From JAFIHK01 sp041441455 (GTDB taxonomy: Bacteria; Bacteroidota; Bacteroidia; Bacteroidales; UBA932): a stretch of 64,000 bases of DNA. Positions 18,801-29,000 of this stretch are shown here, piece after piece. Position numbers and translations under genes: made by a program. How positions within the stretch are numbered: position 1 is the stretch's first letter; every line of letters begins with the position of its first letter. The DNA lies in assembly GCA_041441455.1 (NCBI GenBank), contig JASDTB010000044.1:1-64000 (forward strand). Reading direction: 5' to 3'. Under the pieces are notes generated by a model that had not been told where the DNA came from, did not search any database, and saw only the letters and a program-made list of their open reading frames with translations.

Positions 18801-18923
18801 AACAGTAACGATTACTGGAGTTCCGTCTTCGGCACTTGTAACCTTACCGGTCACTCTTGTCTGTGCGTAGCTTGCTCCGGCCCATAAAAGGAGAGTAAGC
18901 AGTAGTAACAGATTTTTTTTCAT
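15801..18923 (-). CDS. SusC/RagA-family TonB-linked outer-membrane transporter (SusC1)
   Basis: SusC proteins are 22-strand TonB-dependent channels that import oligosaccharides or peptides together with SusD. The 1040-residue product has a signal peptide (ending about ASYAQ, residue 21), a carboxypeptidase-regulatory-like domain (about 22-100), a plug domain with IRIRGIGSLSG, DPLIVVDGVIYNG and TALYGSKAAAGVI, and a beta-barrel ending in phenylalanine. No STN extension is present, so coupling to an anti-sigma factor is unlikely. It is divergent from susC2. The peptidase gene downstream hints at peptide or glycoprotein use. Confidence 0.95.
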   Translation of the reverse strand: MKKNLLLLLTLLLWAGASYAQTRVTGKVTSAEDGTPVIVTVSVKGTTTGAYTDVDGKYAIAVPNGQAVLVFGGIGYQTIEVPVNGRSVIDVQIKADSKNLEEVVLTAYGPQSKKAFTGTASIVKADEIKNLKVSSVSKALQGLASGVMVVNTNGQPGENATIRIRGIGSLSGSNDPLIVVDGVIYNGNLNSINPNDIESFTVLKDANSTALYGSKAAAGVIVIATKMGRPGKTKISASASYGISTKAVKDYEYLNTNQYMELNWERLYMDDLRTGLVNDATARLNASTKLIPSLVYNPYHAEAQPVGTDGKVKSNAILLYEENWEKALFQIGKRQEYTIQALGGSDNSRFMISGAYLDDEGLVKMSKFNRYSVRGKIDGGVSNWLKMGLNMGLTYSKQNYPTQGGSSIRNSILFVRSVANVYPAYERNKDGSMRYNANGGLIPDYGRNTVWGVDRPVFAGSNPLGTFMYDVITTDRFASNNSAFAEAKFLKDFTLKSVLGVEYYFLAGKQYYNNLIGDGTAYGGRSQRSRDTYSTITWTNTLTYDKTYGDHHVNVLLGTESYDFQYDYLAAEKRGFDFADQELDYGANLITASSNRTASRDFKYLARANYDYSNRYHLSASYTYSGTSRFYQDSRWGSFYSFGLGWNIANESFMASTSNIINTLKLRASYGTTGQQNLGYFPYMATYSTGWNILGSLGSIVNTLGNNNLTWENQASLDLGIDFGLFSNKITGAITYYNRKSVDLLMSRPLPISAGITSYNDNIGEVKNNGLEIEMKGLLYQSKDITWDLGVNFTYQRNKVTALPEEQKNGFNAGDYKRIQVGESIYSWYLWDFAGVDPADGKPMWYKDVVDGQGVVTGRETTKTYSSGTRYLVGDALPKFMGGISTNFNWKGISLNIISSFAVGHKIVDTDKSGLMHLFSSDRTGNQASVDALRRWQKPGDITDVPYLAGGTMNFNSASTRWLVNGDYLRIRSIAIGYDLANFKTIKNLGISSCKVSLNADNPFTIFGHEGLDPEQGLGGITSNTSSSMKVLTLGLNIEF

Positions 18924-19010
18924 TGAATTAAATTTTGGTTAATAATTAATATTTAGGTTTAGTAGTTCGATTTCTATATAACAAATCGCGTATTTGGAAA
19001 TTCCGCAAAA

Positions 19011-19018
19011 CAAAGATA
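19011..19018 (-). promoter_or_regulatory. Promoter -7 box for susC1
   Basis: Read on the minus strand this is TATCTTTG, a match to the Bacteroidota -7 consensus TAnnTTTG. It gives a leader of about 80 nt. A TTTG (minus strand, 19046-19043) lies 24 bases upstream, further than usual for a -33 box. Confidence 0.5.
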
Positions 19019-19255
19019 ATATTTTTTTTATTCTACAACTTGCAAATCTATATTTTATGAGTGTTTATCTAGTTAATGTGGCATTTTATCTATTTTTTAT
19101 TCCAATATCACAAACTAAGTTACAAATAAACGAGAGAAATCACATTATTTCTCTATAAATACAAAGTAAAAAGTAAAGCTACAGCACCTTTATTATCGAA
19201 TATTTCTACCTACTTAGTTTTTCAATCGACTATTTGCATTTTTTTCACTTTTTAT

Positions 19256-19284
19256 TTTGTTCGTCGATTTTTTTATTAAATTTG
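19256..19284 (+). promoter_or_regulatory. Promoter for susC2 (TTTG ... TAAATTTG)
   Basis: TTTG at 19256-19259 and TAAATTTG at 19277-19284 match the Bacteroidota -33 and -7 elements, with 17 bases between them. Transcription would begin a few bases downstream, leaving a leader of about 50 nt before the susC2 ATG. Confidence 0.6.
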
Positions 19285-19340
19285 TAGAACCTATGAATTT
19301 TTAGGAAGAACTAAACTTAACCAAAACTAAAAACTATTTT

Positions 19341-22300
19341 ATGAATGTAAGAGAGCATTTTAAAAGAGTGAGCAAGCTATACGCTTTAACTCTTATACTC
19401 CTTTTATCGGGAGTTTGTTCTTGGGCTCAAGTACGCGTTACTGGTAAAGTAATCGACGTAAACGGACAGCCGATGGGATTTGTTACCGTTATTGTAAAAG
19501 GCACAACTAGTCTTGCAACTAACACTGCCGACAATGGTACTTTTACCCTAAACAATGTTCCAAACAATGCAGTTTTGATTGCCAGCTCTATTGGCTACAA
19601 AACACAAGAAGTAGCTCTAAATGGTAGAGCTTACATTGAGATCGTTATGGAAGAGAACGCAATTTCAATTGATGAAGTTGTTGTTACAGCTCTAGGTATC
19701 TCAAGAAGTAAAAAGGCCTTAGGTTATGCTGTTCAAGACGTTAAAGGAGATGAACTTCAAAAAGTTCGTACTCAAAACGTTGTTTCAGCTTTATCTGGTC
19801 GTGTAGCTGGTGTACAAGTAGCAGCTGCATCAGGACAAATGGGTGGTGGTGCAAAAATTAACGTCAGAGGTAATACATCTTTGACTGGTAACAACCAACC
19901 TCTTTTCGTTGTTGACGGTATTCCGATCAGTAATGCTGACTTCTCATACGGTGCTACAGGTGGTGGTGGATATGATATGGGTAACCTTGCTGGCGACCTT
20001 AACCCAGATGATATCGAATCAATGTCAGTACTTAAAGGAGCTTCTGCAACTGCTCTTTATGGCTCAAGAGCTGCAAATGGTGTTGTTATGGTAACAACTA
20101 AAAAAGCTAAAGCTGCTCAAAAAACTTTTGGTGTTAGTGTTAACTCTTCAGTAACTTTAGAAGAGGCTGCTTATATGCCAGAACTTCAAAAACTTTATGG
20201 TGGTGGTTTCCAATACTCTGGAGCTGGTACTCTTGATGGATTCTTAACTGCTAGCATTAATGGTAAAACATACAGATTAGTAGACTATTCAACTGACGAG
20301 AGCTGGGGTCCTAAATATGATCCAAATATTAAGGTTCTTAAGTGGAACGCTTTTGACAGTTGGGATACTGCAAACTATCTAAATGAAACACCTTGGGTGT
20401 ATCCAAAAAATGACTATAAAACTTATTTCCAAACTGGCGTTAACTTGACTAACAACGTTCAGATATCTAAAGCAACTGAAGAGAGCACATTCAGAATGTC
20501 ATTTACTAATTCAGAAATTACAGGTATTACACCAAACAGTAAGTTAAGCAGAAATACTATTAGTATTAATGGTACTTCAAAAATGAACAAATATTTAGAT
20601 ATTTGGGCAACTGCTAACTACATTAACAACAAAGCTACAGGTCGTCCTGAAACTGGTTATGGTGAAAGAAATCCAATGCAAAAAATGTGGCAATGGTCAC
20701 AATCTCAATTAGACTATAAAGACCTTAAGGATTATTTAAATCCAGATGGTACTCAACGTACATGGAACAGATCATCTTGGGATGATGCAACTCCGCTTTA
20801 CACAGATAACCCATACTGGTCTGCATACAAAAACTACCAAAACGATAAGAGAAATCGTATTTATGGTAATACAGGTATGAACATTACATTAAATAGCTGG
20901 ATTAAGTTTACAGGTCGTGTTGGTTTGGATTATTTTAATCTAACTATGGAAGAGAGAGTTGCTGTTGGTTCTCAATCTACTTCTGAATATTATCTTGATA
21001 ATCGTGAAGCATTAGAAATTACTACTGAAGCTTTCGTTAATCTGAATAAGAGATTTTTCAATGATAAATTTGGTGTTTCTGGATTAATCGGAGCAGCAAG
21101 TTCAGATAGAAAATCATGGAGAACAGGTGGTATTACTGTAGGAGGTCTTGTTAACCCTAACGTTTATAACCTATCTAACTCTCAAACTAAAGCAACTACA
21201 TACGACACAAAAACAAGTAAGAGAATTAACTCTATATTTGCTAACGCAACTATGGACTTCTATCAATTCTTGTTCATCGACTTGACAGCAAGAAATGACT
21301 GGTCTTCGACACTTCCTCAAGCAAATAGATCATATTTCTATCCATCAGTTAACGTAAGTGCTTTACTTACATCACTTGATTTCATGAAATCTTACAAGTG
21401 GATTAACTATGCGAAAGTTCGCGGAGGTTGGGCAAAAGTAGGTAATGATACTGATCCTTATAACCTTGAATCTTATTATGCAGCTTCTACAGGTGGTGCA
21501 TTTGGCAGCAACCCTCGTTACAATGCTCCTACTACAATGGCTAATCCAAACCTAAAACCAGAATCAACAAGATCTTGGGAGATTGGTTTAGAAGCTCGCT
21601 TCTTGAACAACAGATTAGGTTTTGACCTATCATACTATCAAAAACATACTTACGACCAAATCGTTCCTGCAATGGTTTCTGGTGCTACAGGATATGCTAG
21701 TATGTACATCAACTCTGGTCATATGTCTAATAAAGGTATTGAGCTAACATTGAATGGTTCTCCTGTAATGACTAAAAATTTCACTTGGGATGTTCAATTA
21801 AACATTGCTACTCTAGATAATAAAGTTGAAAGTATAGCTGAAGGTCTATCATATTTAAATCTTCAAAATGCACCATTCCGCGTTAAATCTGGAGCATTTG
21901 TTGGATCATCATATCCTGTTATTTATGGTACAGGTTATGTTTATGATGATCAAGGAAACAAACTTATCAACCCTTCAACAGGTTACTATGCTGCAAGTCC
22001 AATCAAACCTATCGGAAATGCAACTCCTAGCTTCACTGCTGGTTTGACTAACACATTCAACTATAAAGGATTTGACATGAGTATCCTTATTGACATGCAA
22101 AGAGGTGGAAATATGTATTACACTTCTTATATGTGGGGTATGTACTCTGGTATTTTTGAAGAATCAGCACTACAAAACGGTATTGACATCCGCGAAAATG
22201 GGCTTTCTTTAGCTAGTTATTATGGTAAATGGGATGCGGCTAATAATAAATTCGTTTATACAGACGCTGCAGGTAACGTATCAGCTACACCAGTTGCTAA

Positions 22301-22613
22301 CACAAAGGTTCTAGACGCAGAGAGCTATGGATCATATCACTATGATAGAAATGATGAGAAGAATGTATTCAGCACAGACTTTATTAAACTTCGTGAAGTT
22401 CGTCTAGGCTATACAATCCCTTCAAAATACACAGGTCCTATTAAACAGCTACGTATCTCGGCTTACGGTCGTAACCTTGCTATATGGGGTAGAGCTTCTA
22501 AACATTTCGACCCTGAATATCTACAAATGGCCGGATCAAATGCACAAGGTATTGAAGGAGGATATATTCCTTCAACAAGATCTTATGGATTCAGCCTAAG
22601 CTTTAACTTTTAA
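19341..22613 (+). CDS. SusC/RagA-family TonB-linked outer-membrane transporter (SusC2)
   Basis: This is a TonB-dependent import channel of 1090 residues. It has an N-terminal signal ending about SWAQ (residue 30), a carboxypeptidase-regulatory-like domain (about 31-108), the junction SIDEVVVTALG, a plug with INVRGNTSLTGNNQPLFVVDG and ASATALYGSRAANGVVMV, and a barrel ending LSFNF with terminal phenylalanine. It is the only SusC on the plus strand and is paired with a SusD of a different subfamily. Its sequence is clearly not a recent copy of SusC1 or SusC3. The substrate is unknown. Confidence 0.95.
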   Translation: MNVREHFKRVSKLYALTLILLLSGVCSWAQVRVTGKVIDVNGQPMGFVTVIVKGTTSLATNTADNGTFTLNNVPNNAVLIASSIGYKTQEVALNGRAYIEIVMEENAISIDEVVVTALGISRSKKALGYAVQDVKGDELQKVRTQNVVSALSGRVAGVQVAAASGQMGGGAKINVRGNTSLTGNNQPLFVVDGIPISNADFSYGATGGGGYDMGNLAGDLNPDDIESMSVLKGASATALYGSRAANGVVMVTTKKAKAAQKTFGVSVNSSVTLEEAAYMPELQKLYGGGFQYSGAGTLDGFLTASINGKTYRLVDYSTDESWGPKYDPNIKVLKWNAFDSWDTANYLNETPWVYPKNDYKTYFQTGVNLTNNVQISKATEESTFRMSFTNSEITGITPNSKLSRNTISINGTSKMNKYLDIWATANYINNKATGRPETGYGERNPMQKMWQWSQSQLDYKDLKDYLNPDGTQRTWNRSSWDDATPLYTDNPYWSAYKNYQNDKRNRIYGNTGMNITLNSWIKFTGRVGLDYFNLTMEERVAVGSQSTSEYYLDNREALEITTEAFVNLNKRFFNDKFGVSGLIGAASSDRKSWRTGGITVGGLVNPNVYNLSNSQTKATTYDTKTSKRINSIFANATMDFYQFLFIDLTARNDWSSTLPQANRSYFYPSVNVSALLTSLDFMKSYKWINYAKVRGGWAKVGNDTDPYNLESYYAASTGGAFGSNPRYNAPTTMANPNLKPESTRSWEIGLEARFLNNRLGFDLSYYQKHTYDQIVPAMVSGATGYASMYINSGHMSNKGIELTLNGSPVMTKNFTWDVQLNIATLDNKVESIAEGLSYLNLQNAPFRVKSGAFVGSSYPVIYGTGYVYDDQGNKLINPSTGYYAASPIKPIGNATPSFTAGLTNTFNYKGFDMSILIDMQRGGNMYYTSYMWGMYSGIFEESALQNGIDIRENGLSLASYYGKWDAANNKFVYTDAAGNVSATPVANTKVLDAESYGSYHYDRNDEKNVFSTDFIKLREVRLGYTIPSKYTGPIKQLRISAYGRNLAIWGRASKHFDPEYLQMAGSNAQGIEGGYIPSTRSYGFSLSFNF

Positions 22614-22632
22614 TAAATAGGAGAATCGATTT

Positions 22633-24186
22633 ATGAATACAATAAAAAAACTTGCTTTTGCTCTCTTAGTAGTAATAGTAGTTGCTACAGGGTGCGACAA
22701 AAGATTTAATGATATAAATACTAGCCCTAACTCTACTACAAGCGTACCTACACCATATGTAATGACATATGCTCAAAGAGAACTTGGTTACTATTTATTC
22801 GACGTATGGCGTTCTGGACGTCAATCGAATGTTGCTTGTCAACACTGGTGCCAAAGAAACTACACTTCAGAAGATAGATACCTTTTCAGACAAGAGGTTA
22901 CCGATGGTTTCTTCAGAAATACATATTTCATTACTCAAAACTTCCAAGATATTATTAACCTAAACACTAATGCTGGGACAAAAGGTGAAATGTCTGCATA
23001 TGGCGACAATGCTGTGCAAATAGCAACTGCAAAACTTATGCAAATTTGGACCATTCAACTTTTAGCTGAAACATTTGGCGATGTTCCTTATACTGATGCT
23101 TGGAAAGCTACAACTATCGTAATGCCTAAATACGACAAACAAAGCGAATTATTCCCTAAACTTCTTGCTGATGCTACAGCAGCTGTTACAGCTCTTAAAT
23201 CAGCTTCTAAAGGATGGACTAATGGAGATGTTATGTTCAATGGCAATCTTGACAAATGGATTAAATTTGGTAACTCATTAAGACTTAGACTAGTTATACG
23301 TATGTCTAATGTTAAAGCTGACTGGCAAGCTGCTGCTAAAGCTATTATAACAGAAGGTGTTATGACATCAAATGCTGATAATGCTATGATTAAATTCACA
23401 ACTGCTGGTGCGCCTAATGAAGCTCCTCTATACAATGGTTTCATTGTATCTAAGAGAAATGACTTTACTTTAACTAAACAATTTGTTGGCCTTCTTAAAG
23501 GTATAAACGATACAGACAAAGGTTTTACAAATCCATTTAATGGTATCGAAGACCCTAGATTCAGAATTTATATTGGCGAATCTAACTATGATGTTGGAAG
23601 AAAAATGGGTGTTCCTTATGGAATGTCTGACGCAGCTACTGGAGCGTTTGTTAGTGCAAACTCTACAGAGGTTATCAGTTTAACTCGCACTCCTTATCCA
23701 CAAATTATTCAATCTAACTTCTGGTCTGTATTTATGGATTATGCAACTGTATGTTTCATGAAGAGTGAGGCTTATGACTGGAATAGACAATATTTCGAAG
23801 ATGGTCTAAGAGCTTCATTAGCTCAGTGGGGAGCAACAAATGTTGATAATTTTGTAAACGCTGTATTAGGTAAATTTGACGCAGCTGATGCTACTGGAAA
23901 AAAAGAGATCGTTATGACTCAGAAGTATATCCACCTATTTACTCAAGGATTCGAAGCTTGGGCTGAATATCGTAGAACACTTCTTCCTAAGTCGCTTGTT
24001 AAACCTGGTCAAGTAACTTACAATGGCGTAGTATTCGCAACTGCTAATGATTCAGGTAATGATATTATTCCTCGTTTGAAATATGATTCTAACGAATATA
24101 CTTTGAATAAAGAGAACGTAACAGCTGCTGCTACAAGTATCGGAGGTGATGCTTACAATACTAAATTATGGTGGGCAAAAAAATAG
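22633..24186 (+). CDS. SusD-like nutrient-binding lipoprotein, SusD_2-type subfamily (SusD2)
   Basis: This is the partner lipoprotein of SusC2. The signal MNTIKKLAFALLVVIVVATGC gives Cys21, followed by FNDINTSPNSTT, a start typical of the SusD/RagB outer-membrane lipoproteins placed in the SusD_2-type group. Other family features are IATAKLMQIWTIQLLAETFGDVPY (residues near 137-160), where substrate-lid helices lie, and QKYIHLFTQGFEAWAEYRRT near the C-terminus. Length is 517 residues. It starts 19 bases after susC2 and is followed by a strong terminator. Subfamily placement is from remembered motifs, so less sure than the SusD call. Confidence 0.88.
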   Translation: MNTIKKLAFALLVVIVVATGCDKRFNDINTSPNSTTSVPTPYVMTYAQRELGYYLFDVWRSGRQSNVACQHWCQRNYTSEDRYLFRQEVTDGFFRNTYFITQNFQDIINLNTNAGTKGEMSAYGDNAVQIATAKLMQIWTIQLLAETFGDVPYTDAWKATTIVMPKYDKQSELFPKLLADATAAVTALKSASKGWTNGDVMFNGNLDKWIKFGNSLRLRLVIRMSNVKADWQAAAKAIITEGVMTSNADNAMIKFTTAGAPNEAPLYNGFIVSKRNDFTLTKQFVGLLKGINDTDKGFTNPFNGIEDPRFRIYIGESNYDVGRKMGVPYGMSDAATGAFVSANSTEVISLTRTPYPQIIQSNFWSVFMDYATVCFMKSEAYDWNRQYFEDGLRASLAQWGATNVDNFVNAVLGKFDAADATGKKEIVMTQKYIHLFTQGFEAWAEYRRTLLPKSLVKPGQVTYNGVVFATANDSGNDIIPRLKYDSNEYTLNKENVTAAATSIGGDAYNTKLWWAKK

Positions 24187-24220
24187 TGACCGTTTGATTT
24201 TATAGAGTTTATATGTGAAA

Positions 24221-24250
24221 AGAGGCTGTCCCGTTTTCGGGGCAGCCTCT
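24221..24250. terminator. Bidirectional terminator between susD2 and susD3
   Basis: AGAGGCTGTCCCG (24221-24233) pairs with CGGGGCAGCCTCT (24238-24250) around loop TTTT, with one G-U. It is preceded by AAAA, and a looser T-rich stretch follows on the plus strand. It sits between two convergent susD genes. The stem start is the same as that of the rpoC terminator. Confidence 0.88.
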
Positions 24251-24284
24251 GATCTTTATACCTTATATTAGTAATTAATATAAT

Positions 24285-25991
24285 TTACCAAGCAGGATTC
24301 TGATCATCAGGAGTAAAGTTAGGATTGGATGTAAATTCCTTCATTGGTAACATCATAACATAAGCCCATTTATCAGCAGCATATGAATGCTTAACAGCAC
24401 ATGTTCCGTAATCAGGAATAGCTTTCCCATTTTCTTCACCTAGAGTAGCTAAGAAGTTTGTTTCAGGGAATTGTCTATCAATAGCAATTTTTTGTCTAGT
24501 TAAGTCAAATAATCTGAAACCTTCACCCCAAAGCTCTATCCTTCTTTGCATCAATACTTCATCAAGTAGGTTACGGGCAGCATAAGTTGCATCATCAACA
24601 TAAGATCTAACTGTTTGAACATTTCCATTAGGGAAAATTGAAGCATCATATCCAGGTACTCTACTTGCCATTAAAGTATTTAATGCAGTTCTTGCATCGC
24701 CATACTCACCTCTCATACAACTTGCTTCTGCGATAATAAGATACATCTCAGCTGCTCTCATATAAATCAAATCATTTGCCCAGTTACCAGGTCCTTTCAT
24801 GCGGAATTTTAGTTGCATATATGAGTTTGAACTATATGGGAATCCTTGTGAAGGATTTTGAGAATTTAGATCATTTTGTTGTGACTCCCAATATTTTAAA
24901 TAAACTTGACGTGTTCCAACACCCATCTCATCCATTTGAGCTTGTGTAACGACTCTCCAGTCCATTGTAGGAGCAGTGAACCATTTTTGTTTACGGATAT
25001 CATTATTAGGCATCAGGTCATATATCCATCTTGAAACAAGAACACCAGAGTTTTTAGCGTATCCTCCACCTTCAGCGGCATCCATATGGCTCATAAATGA
25101 AGATACTCCTGTTGCTTGCGCATCCAACACTTGTGCTCCCCACAACCACTCATTATTAATAGAGTTAAAACCGCCAGTCAACTCAGTTGTTGACATCATT
25201 GCTAGTCCTGGTTTTTCTAATGCCTTTTGGGCCATAGTTTTAGCAGTTGTCCAATCTCTCATCATTAATGCTACTCTAGCTTTTAGACCATAAGCAGTAT
25301 AAAGATCTATGTTAGATTTATTTTTTTGTGCTTCTGCATTTTTTAGTTTCTCAATAGCTAAATCTAAATCTGTGTTAATCTGATCATAAACTTGTTTTAC
25401 AGTTCCTCTTCCCTTTCCAATAGTATTCTTATCGGATGGCTCTGTATAAATAGGAACTCCCTTAGCATTTAAGTTTCCATCATATGTTAATTGATAGATA
25501 TTTACTAGATTATAGTACGCAAAAGCTCTAAGAGCAAGCGCCTGCCCAATAACATTATTCTTAAGTTGCTCACTTGCCACAGCATTAGGCACATACGCAA
25601 TAATATTATTAGAAGACATAATTATTTTGTAAAAGAATGTCCACCATCCAATAGGTCTATCACTAGTACTAGTAATTTCACCTCTAACCCAAAATAGATG
25701 ATCATAAAAGAACCATTGTGAACCTGGATCTCTTTTAGCCATATCTTCTCCTACCATGTCATAGCAATGCAATATTGAAGAATAACCAAAATTTTCCGCA
25801 CCCCATGATGGGGTATAACCAGTCATATACATATAACGATAAATACCATTAATTGCCGCATAAGCACCACTTCCAGTAGAAAAGACCACATCTGAAGTAG
25901 TTTTATCAGTTGGTGTAGTTTCTAACTCCTTTGAGCAAGATGCTAAAAGAGTCAATGAAACTAACATTGTATACAATAAATATTTTTTCAT
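24285..25991 (-). CDS. SusD/RagB-family nutrient-binding lipoprotein (SusD3)
   Basis: The 568-residue partner of SusC3 has a lipoprotein signal MKKYLLYTMLVSLTLLASC (Cys19). RagB/SusD landmarks are YAAINGIYRYMYM, RAFAYYNLVNIYQ (about 145-157), IYMRAAEMYLIIAEASC (about 408-424), DEVLMQRRIELWGEGFRLFDL, and the C-terminal LPMKEFTSNPNFTPDDQNPAW that contains the typical (E)xxxNPxxxxNQNP-like ending. It follows susC3 after 18 bases. The ligand cannot be told from sequence. Confidence 0.94.
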   Translation of the reverse strand: MKKYLLYTMLVSLTLLASCSKELETTPTDKTTSDVVFSTGSGAYAAINGIYRYMYMTGYTPSWGAENFGYSSILHCYDMVGEDMAKRDPGSQWFFYDHLFWVRGEITSTSDRPIGWWTFFYKIIMSSNNIIAYVPNAVASEQLKNNVIGQALALRAFAYYNLVNIYQLTYDGNLNAKGVPIYTEPSDKNTIGKGRGTVKQVYDQINTDLDLAIEKLKNAEAQKNKSNIDLYTAYGLKARVALMMRDWTTAKTMAQKALEKPGLAMMSTTELTGGFNSINNEWLWGAQVLDAQATGVSSFMSHMDAAEGGGYAKNSGVLVSRWIYDLMPNNDIRKQKWFTAPTMDWRVVTQAQMDEMGVGTRQVYLKYWESQQNDLNSQNPSQGFPYSSNSYMQLKFRMKGPGNWANDLIYMRAAEMYLIIAEASCMRGEYGDARTALNTLMASRVPGYDASIFPNGNVQTVRSYVDDATYAARNLLDEVLMQRRIELWGEGFRLFDLTRQKIAIDRQFPETNFLATLGEENGKAIPDYGTCAVKHSYAADKWAYVMMLPMKEFTSNPNFTPDDQNPAW

Positions 25992-26009
25992 AATAATTTT
26001 CGTATTGGA

Positions 26010-29000
26010 TTAAAATTTAAGATCAATTCCGAATGATATTGTGCGAACTGGTGTATAAGAATAGTCAACAGTTCCATTAAAATTATACTGAGGGTCCATT
26101 CCTTTTCTATGAGAGAATAGATAGAGGTTATTTGCATTCATAGTCAATCTTAATGATTCAAGACCAAGTTTTTTAACAAACCTACTATCAAAATTATAAC
26201 CTAAAGAAATATTCTTGATTGAAAGATAAGATGCATCAGTTAAATAAAAATCAGTGTGATACTTTGTATTCTCGGAAAGTTTAGGAACATCTGTTATATC
26301 ACCTGGTTGCTTCCATCTCATATTATAAAGATCCATGTGGTAATTAGCACCAGCATTTCTTGTTTCCATTAATCCAAAGTAATTTGAATCATATACCTTA
26401 CCACCAATAGAGTAAGTTAACAGACATGACAAATCAAAATTATATAATTCAAATGAATTAGTTAAACTACCTTCAAAGTCTGGCATTCTACTTCCTTGGA
26501 TGTTTGCATCTGTTCTTTTTGCATTAGCCGTATTGTAGCTAGTAGTTAGTTGTTCAACTCCATTTGCATCAATATATTTGTATCTCTGAGCTCCTGTTTG
26601 AGGATCAGCTCCTCCATTCATTACAAGATAAAATGAATTTAAAGGATAACCTACTTTAGTAATGTAAACATTCGTAGGGTCTAGATTTTGTAATCCATCA
26701 TTTAGTTTTGTCACTTTATTTTTAACATGACTGCCAATGAAAGTTATATCCCACTTAAAGTTCTTATTTTGTACAGGGGTACCACCTAAAGTAATATCAA
26801 TACCTTTATTTTCCATGCTACCTACATTATCAAGGTATGATGCAAAACCAGTAGAGACAGCCATCGGTCTAGACATAATTAAATCACCTGTATTCTTAAT
26901 ATAATACTCAACTGTTAATTTTAATCTATGTCCAAATAAAGATGCTTCAATACCAGTATTTAAGTTAGTATTTTTTTCCCATTTTAGATTTTTATTCTCA
27001 ACACTAGTTGGAAATACTCCTCCAAATTCAGCATTTGCGTACTCTAAATCATATAAAGCCTGCCATCCATAATAAGTTCCGATATTATCATTACCTTGAT
27101 ATCCATAACTTATTTTGTATGTTAAATTATCAATCCAAGTCAATGATTGCATAAATTTTTCTTTGGATATTTTCCATGAAGCACCTAATGACCAGAAGTT
27201 ACCCCATCTACTGTCTTTGTAAAAACGAGAAGAACCATCAGTTCTATAGCTAGCTGAGAAGTAGTATTTATCTGCGTAGTCATAATTTAATCTTGATAAA
27301 TATGACTCTACCCTATTATCTACGATTTTTGAAGTAGGCATAGATGAAACAGTTGATGCTGCGCTTAATTCATACAATCCAAAGAATGCAAAACCCTTTT
27401 TTGAGGCAAACATATCATAATTATTCATCTTGTAAAATTCATGACCTAATAATAGATTGACATGATGTTGATTATACGTTTTATCGTAAGTCAACAATTG
27501 GTTAAAAGTGTATGTGAGATTTCTATATGAATACTTTTCAATGTTTCCACCTTGGGAGACGTATTGACCATAAAGTGGATTACTGTATTCTGAGTAGTTT
27601 TTTGACAAATAATCAAATCCTAAATTAACTGAAAGTGATAAGTCTTTAACAATTGGAATATCTTTATCTGTTTTAAATTCGATAAATGTTCTTCCACTTA
27701 AATTATCAGTTTTACCAAGATATTTATTATAAGTTAAATCGCCAATAGCGTTAGAATTATTTGCCATTGGTCTTGTATCGCCATAGTCAAATATTTTGTC
27801 GCCACTTGCATCATACATAGTATTCCCATTAGAATCTTTTTTATAAACAGGATAGATAGGCGACAGCGCAAGCGCTGAGTACCAAACATTTGTATAATAT
27901 GAACCATTATCGAATGTGGAATTTTGCTTAGTTGTTGATGCATTCATTGACATTCCAGCTTTTGCCCAAGATGCAAATTTAGAATCGACTGTTACTTTAG
28001 CAGAAAAACGATCAAAATCGGTATTCATAATTAGCCCATTCTCTTTATAATATCCAAAAGAAAAAAGATACTGAGTTTTTTCGTCGCCACCAGAAATACC
28101 TAATTGATAATCTTGTTTATATGGAGCTTTATTTTGAGCTTCTTTAATCCAATTATCATCCCAACGTAATTTTGCATTTGATACTATTTTACCATCAGCA
28201 TCAAAAAGTTGAGTACTTTGTATGTCATAAGGGTTATAGCTTTCTCCACCAAGTCTAGACATAAAGTTTGCTCCATAAAGTGCTCTTGCTGTCTCCATAT
28301 ACTCCTTAGAACTTACAGTTTCATAGTTCAATAAGGCTCTACTAGATACACCAAATTCAGCTTTAAAAGTCACATATTTCTTTCCGTCTTTACCTCTTTT
28401 TGTGTTTATTATCACAACTCCATTTGAACCTCTAGCTCCATAAAGAGTAGATGCTGAAGCATCTTTAAGGATCGACATATTCTCAATATCATTTGGGTTC
28501 AATGCAGAGATTTGTCCATCATATGGAACACCATCAACAACATACAAAGGTTCATTTGATGCTTTTATAGAACCATTACCACGAATTCTTATCGAAACAC
28601 CTGATCCTGGTTGACCACCACCAGCTGTTGTCTGTACTCCAGCAACAGTTCCTTCAATTGCTTTTGTTATGGTAGATGTACTTCTTTTTATAATAGCATC
28701 ACTTTTTACTACCTCTGCAGAACCTGTAAATGATTCCTTTTTAGCTGTACCATAAGCAACAACAATAACATTGTCAAGAGCAACTGCTTCTGATGCTAAA
28801 TCAACATTGATAGATGATCTGTTTTGAATTAAAACTTCTTGAGTTTTATAACCTATAAAACTGATTACTAGGGTTCCGTTTGCTGGAGCTGATAATGAAA
28901 ATGTACCATTCTCAGCAGTGTTTACACCAGTACGAGTACCTTTTACTTGAACAGATGCGTAAGGTATAGGCTCACCTGTCGCCGCATCCTTCACAATACC

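Larger units (their letters stand above)
18924..19340. promoter_or_regulatory. Divergent intergenic region between susC1 and susC2
   Basis: This 417-nt gap has no gene. It holds outward-facing promoter-like boxes for both SusCD operons. In between are an eight-pair inverted repeat AGAGAAAT-CACATT-ATTTCTCT (19133-19154) and an 11-nt direct repeat ATCGAnTATTT at 19195-19205 and 19225-19235, 30 bases apart. These are candidate operators. No sigma/anti-sigma pair, hybrid two-component regulator or SusR-like gene lies beside the operons. Confidence 0.6.

Noticed and set aside
19293..19304. Three-codon upstream frame ATG AAT TTT TAG in the susC2 leader
   Set aside because: Too short to be distinguished from chance, with no ribosome-binding signal.
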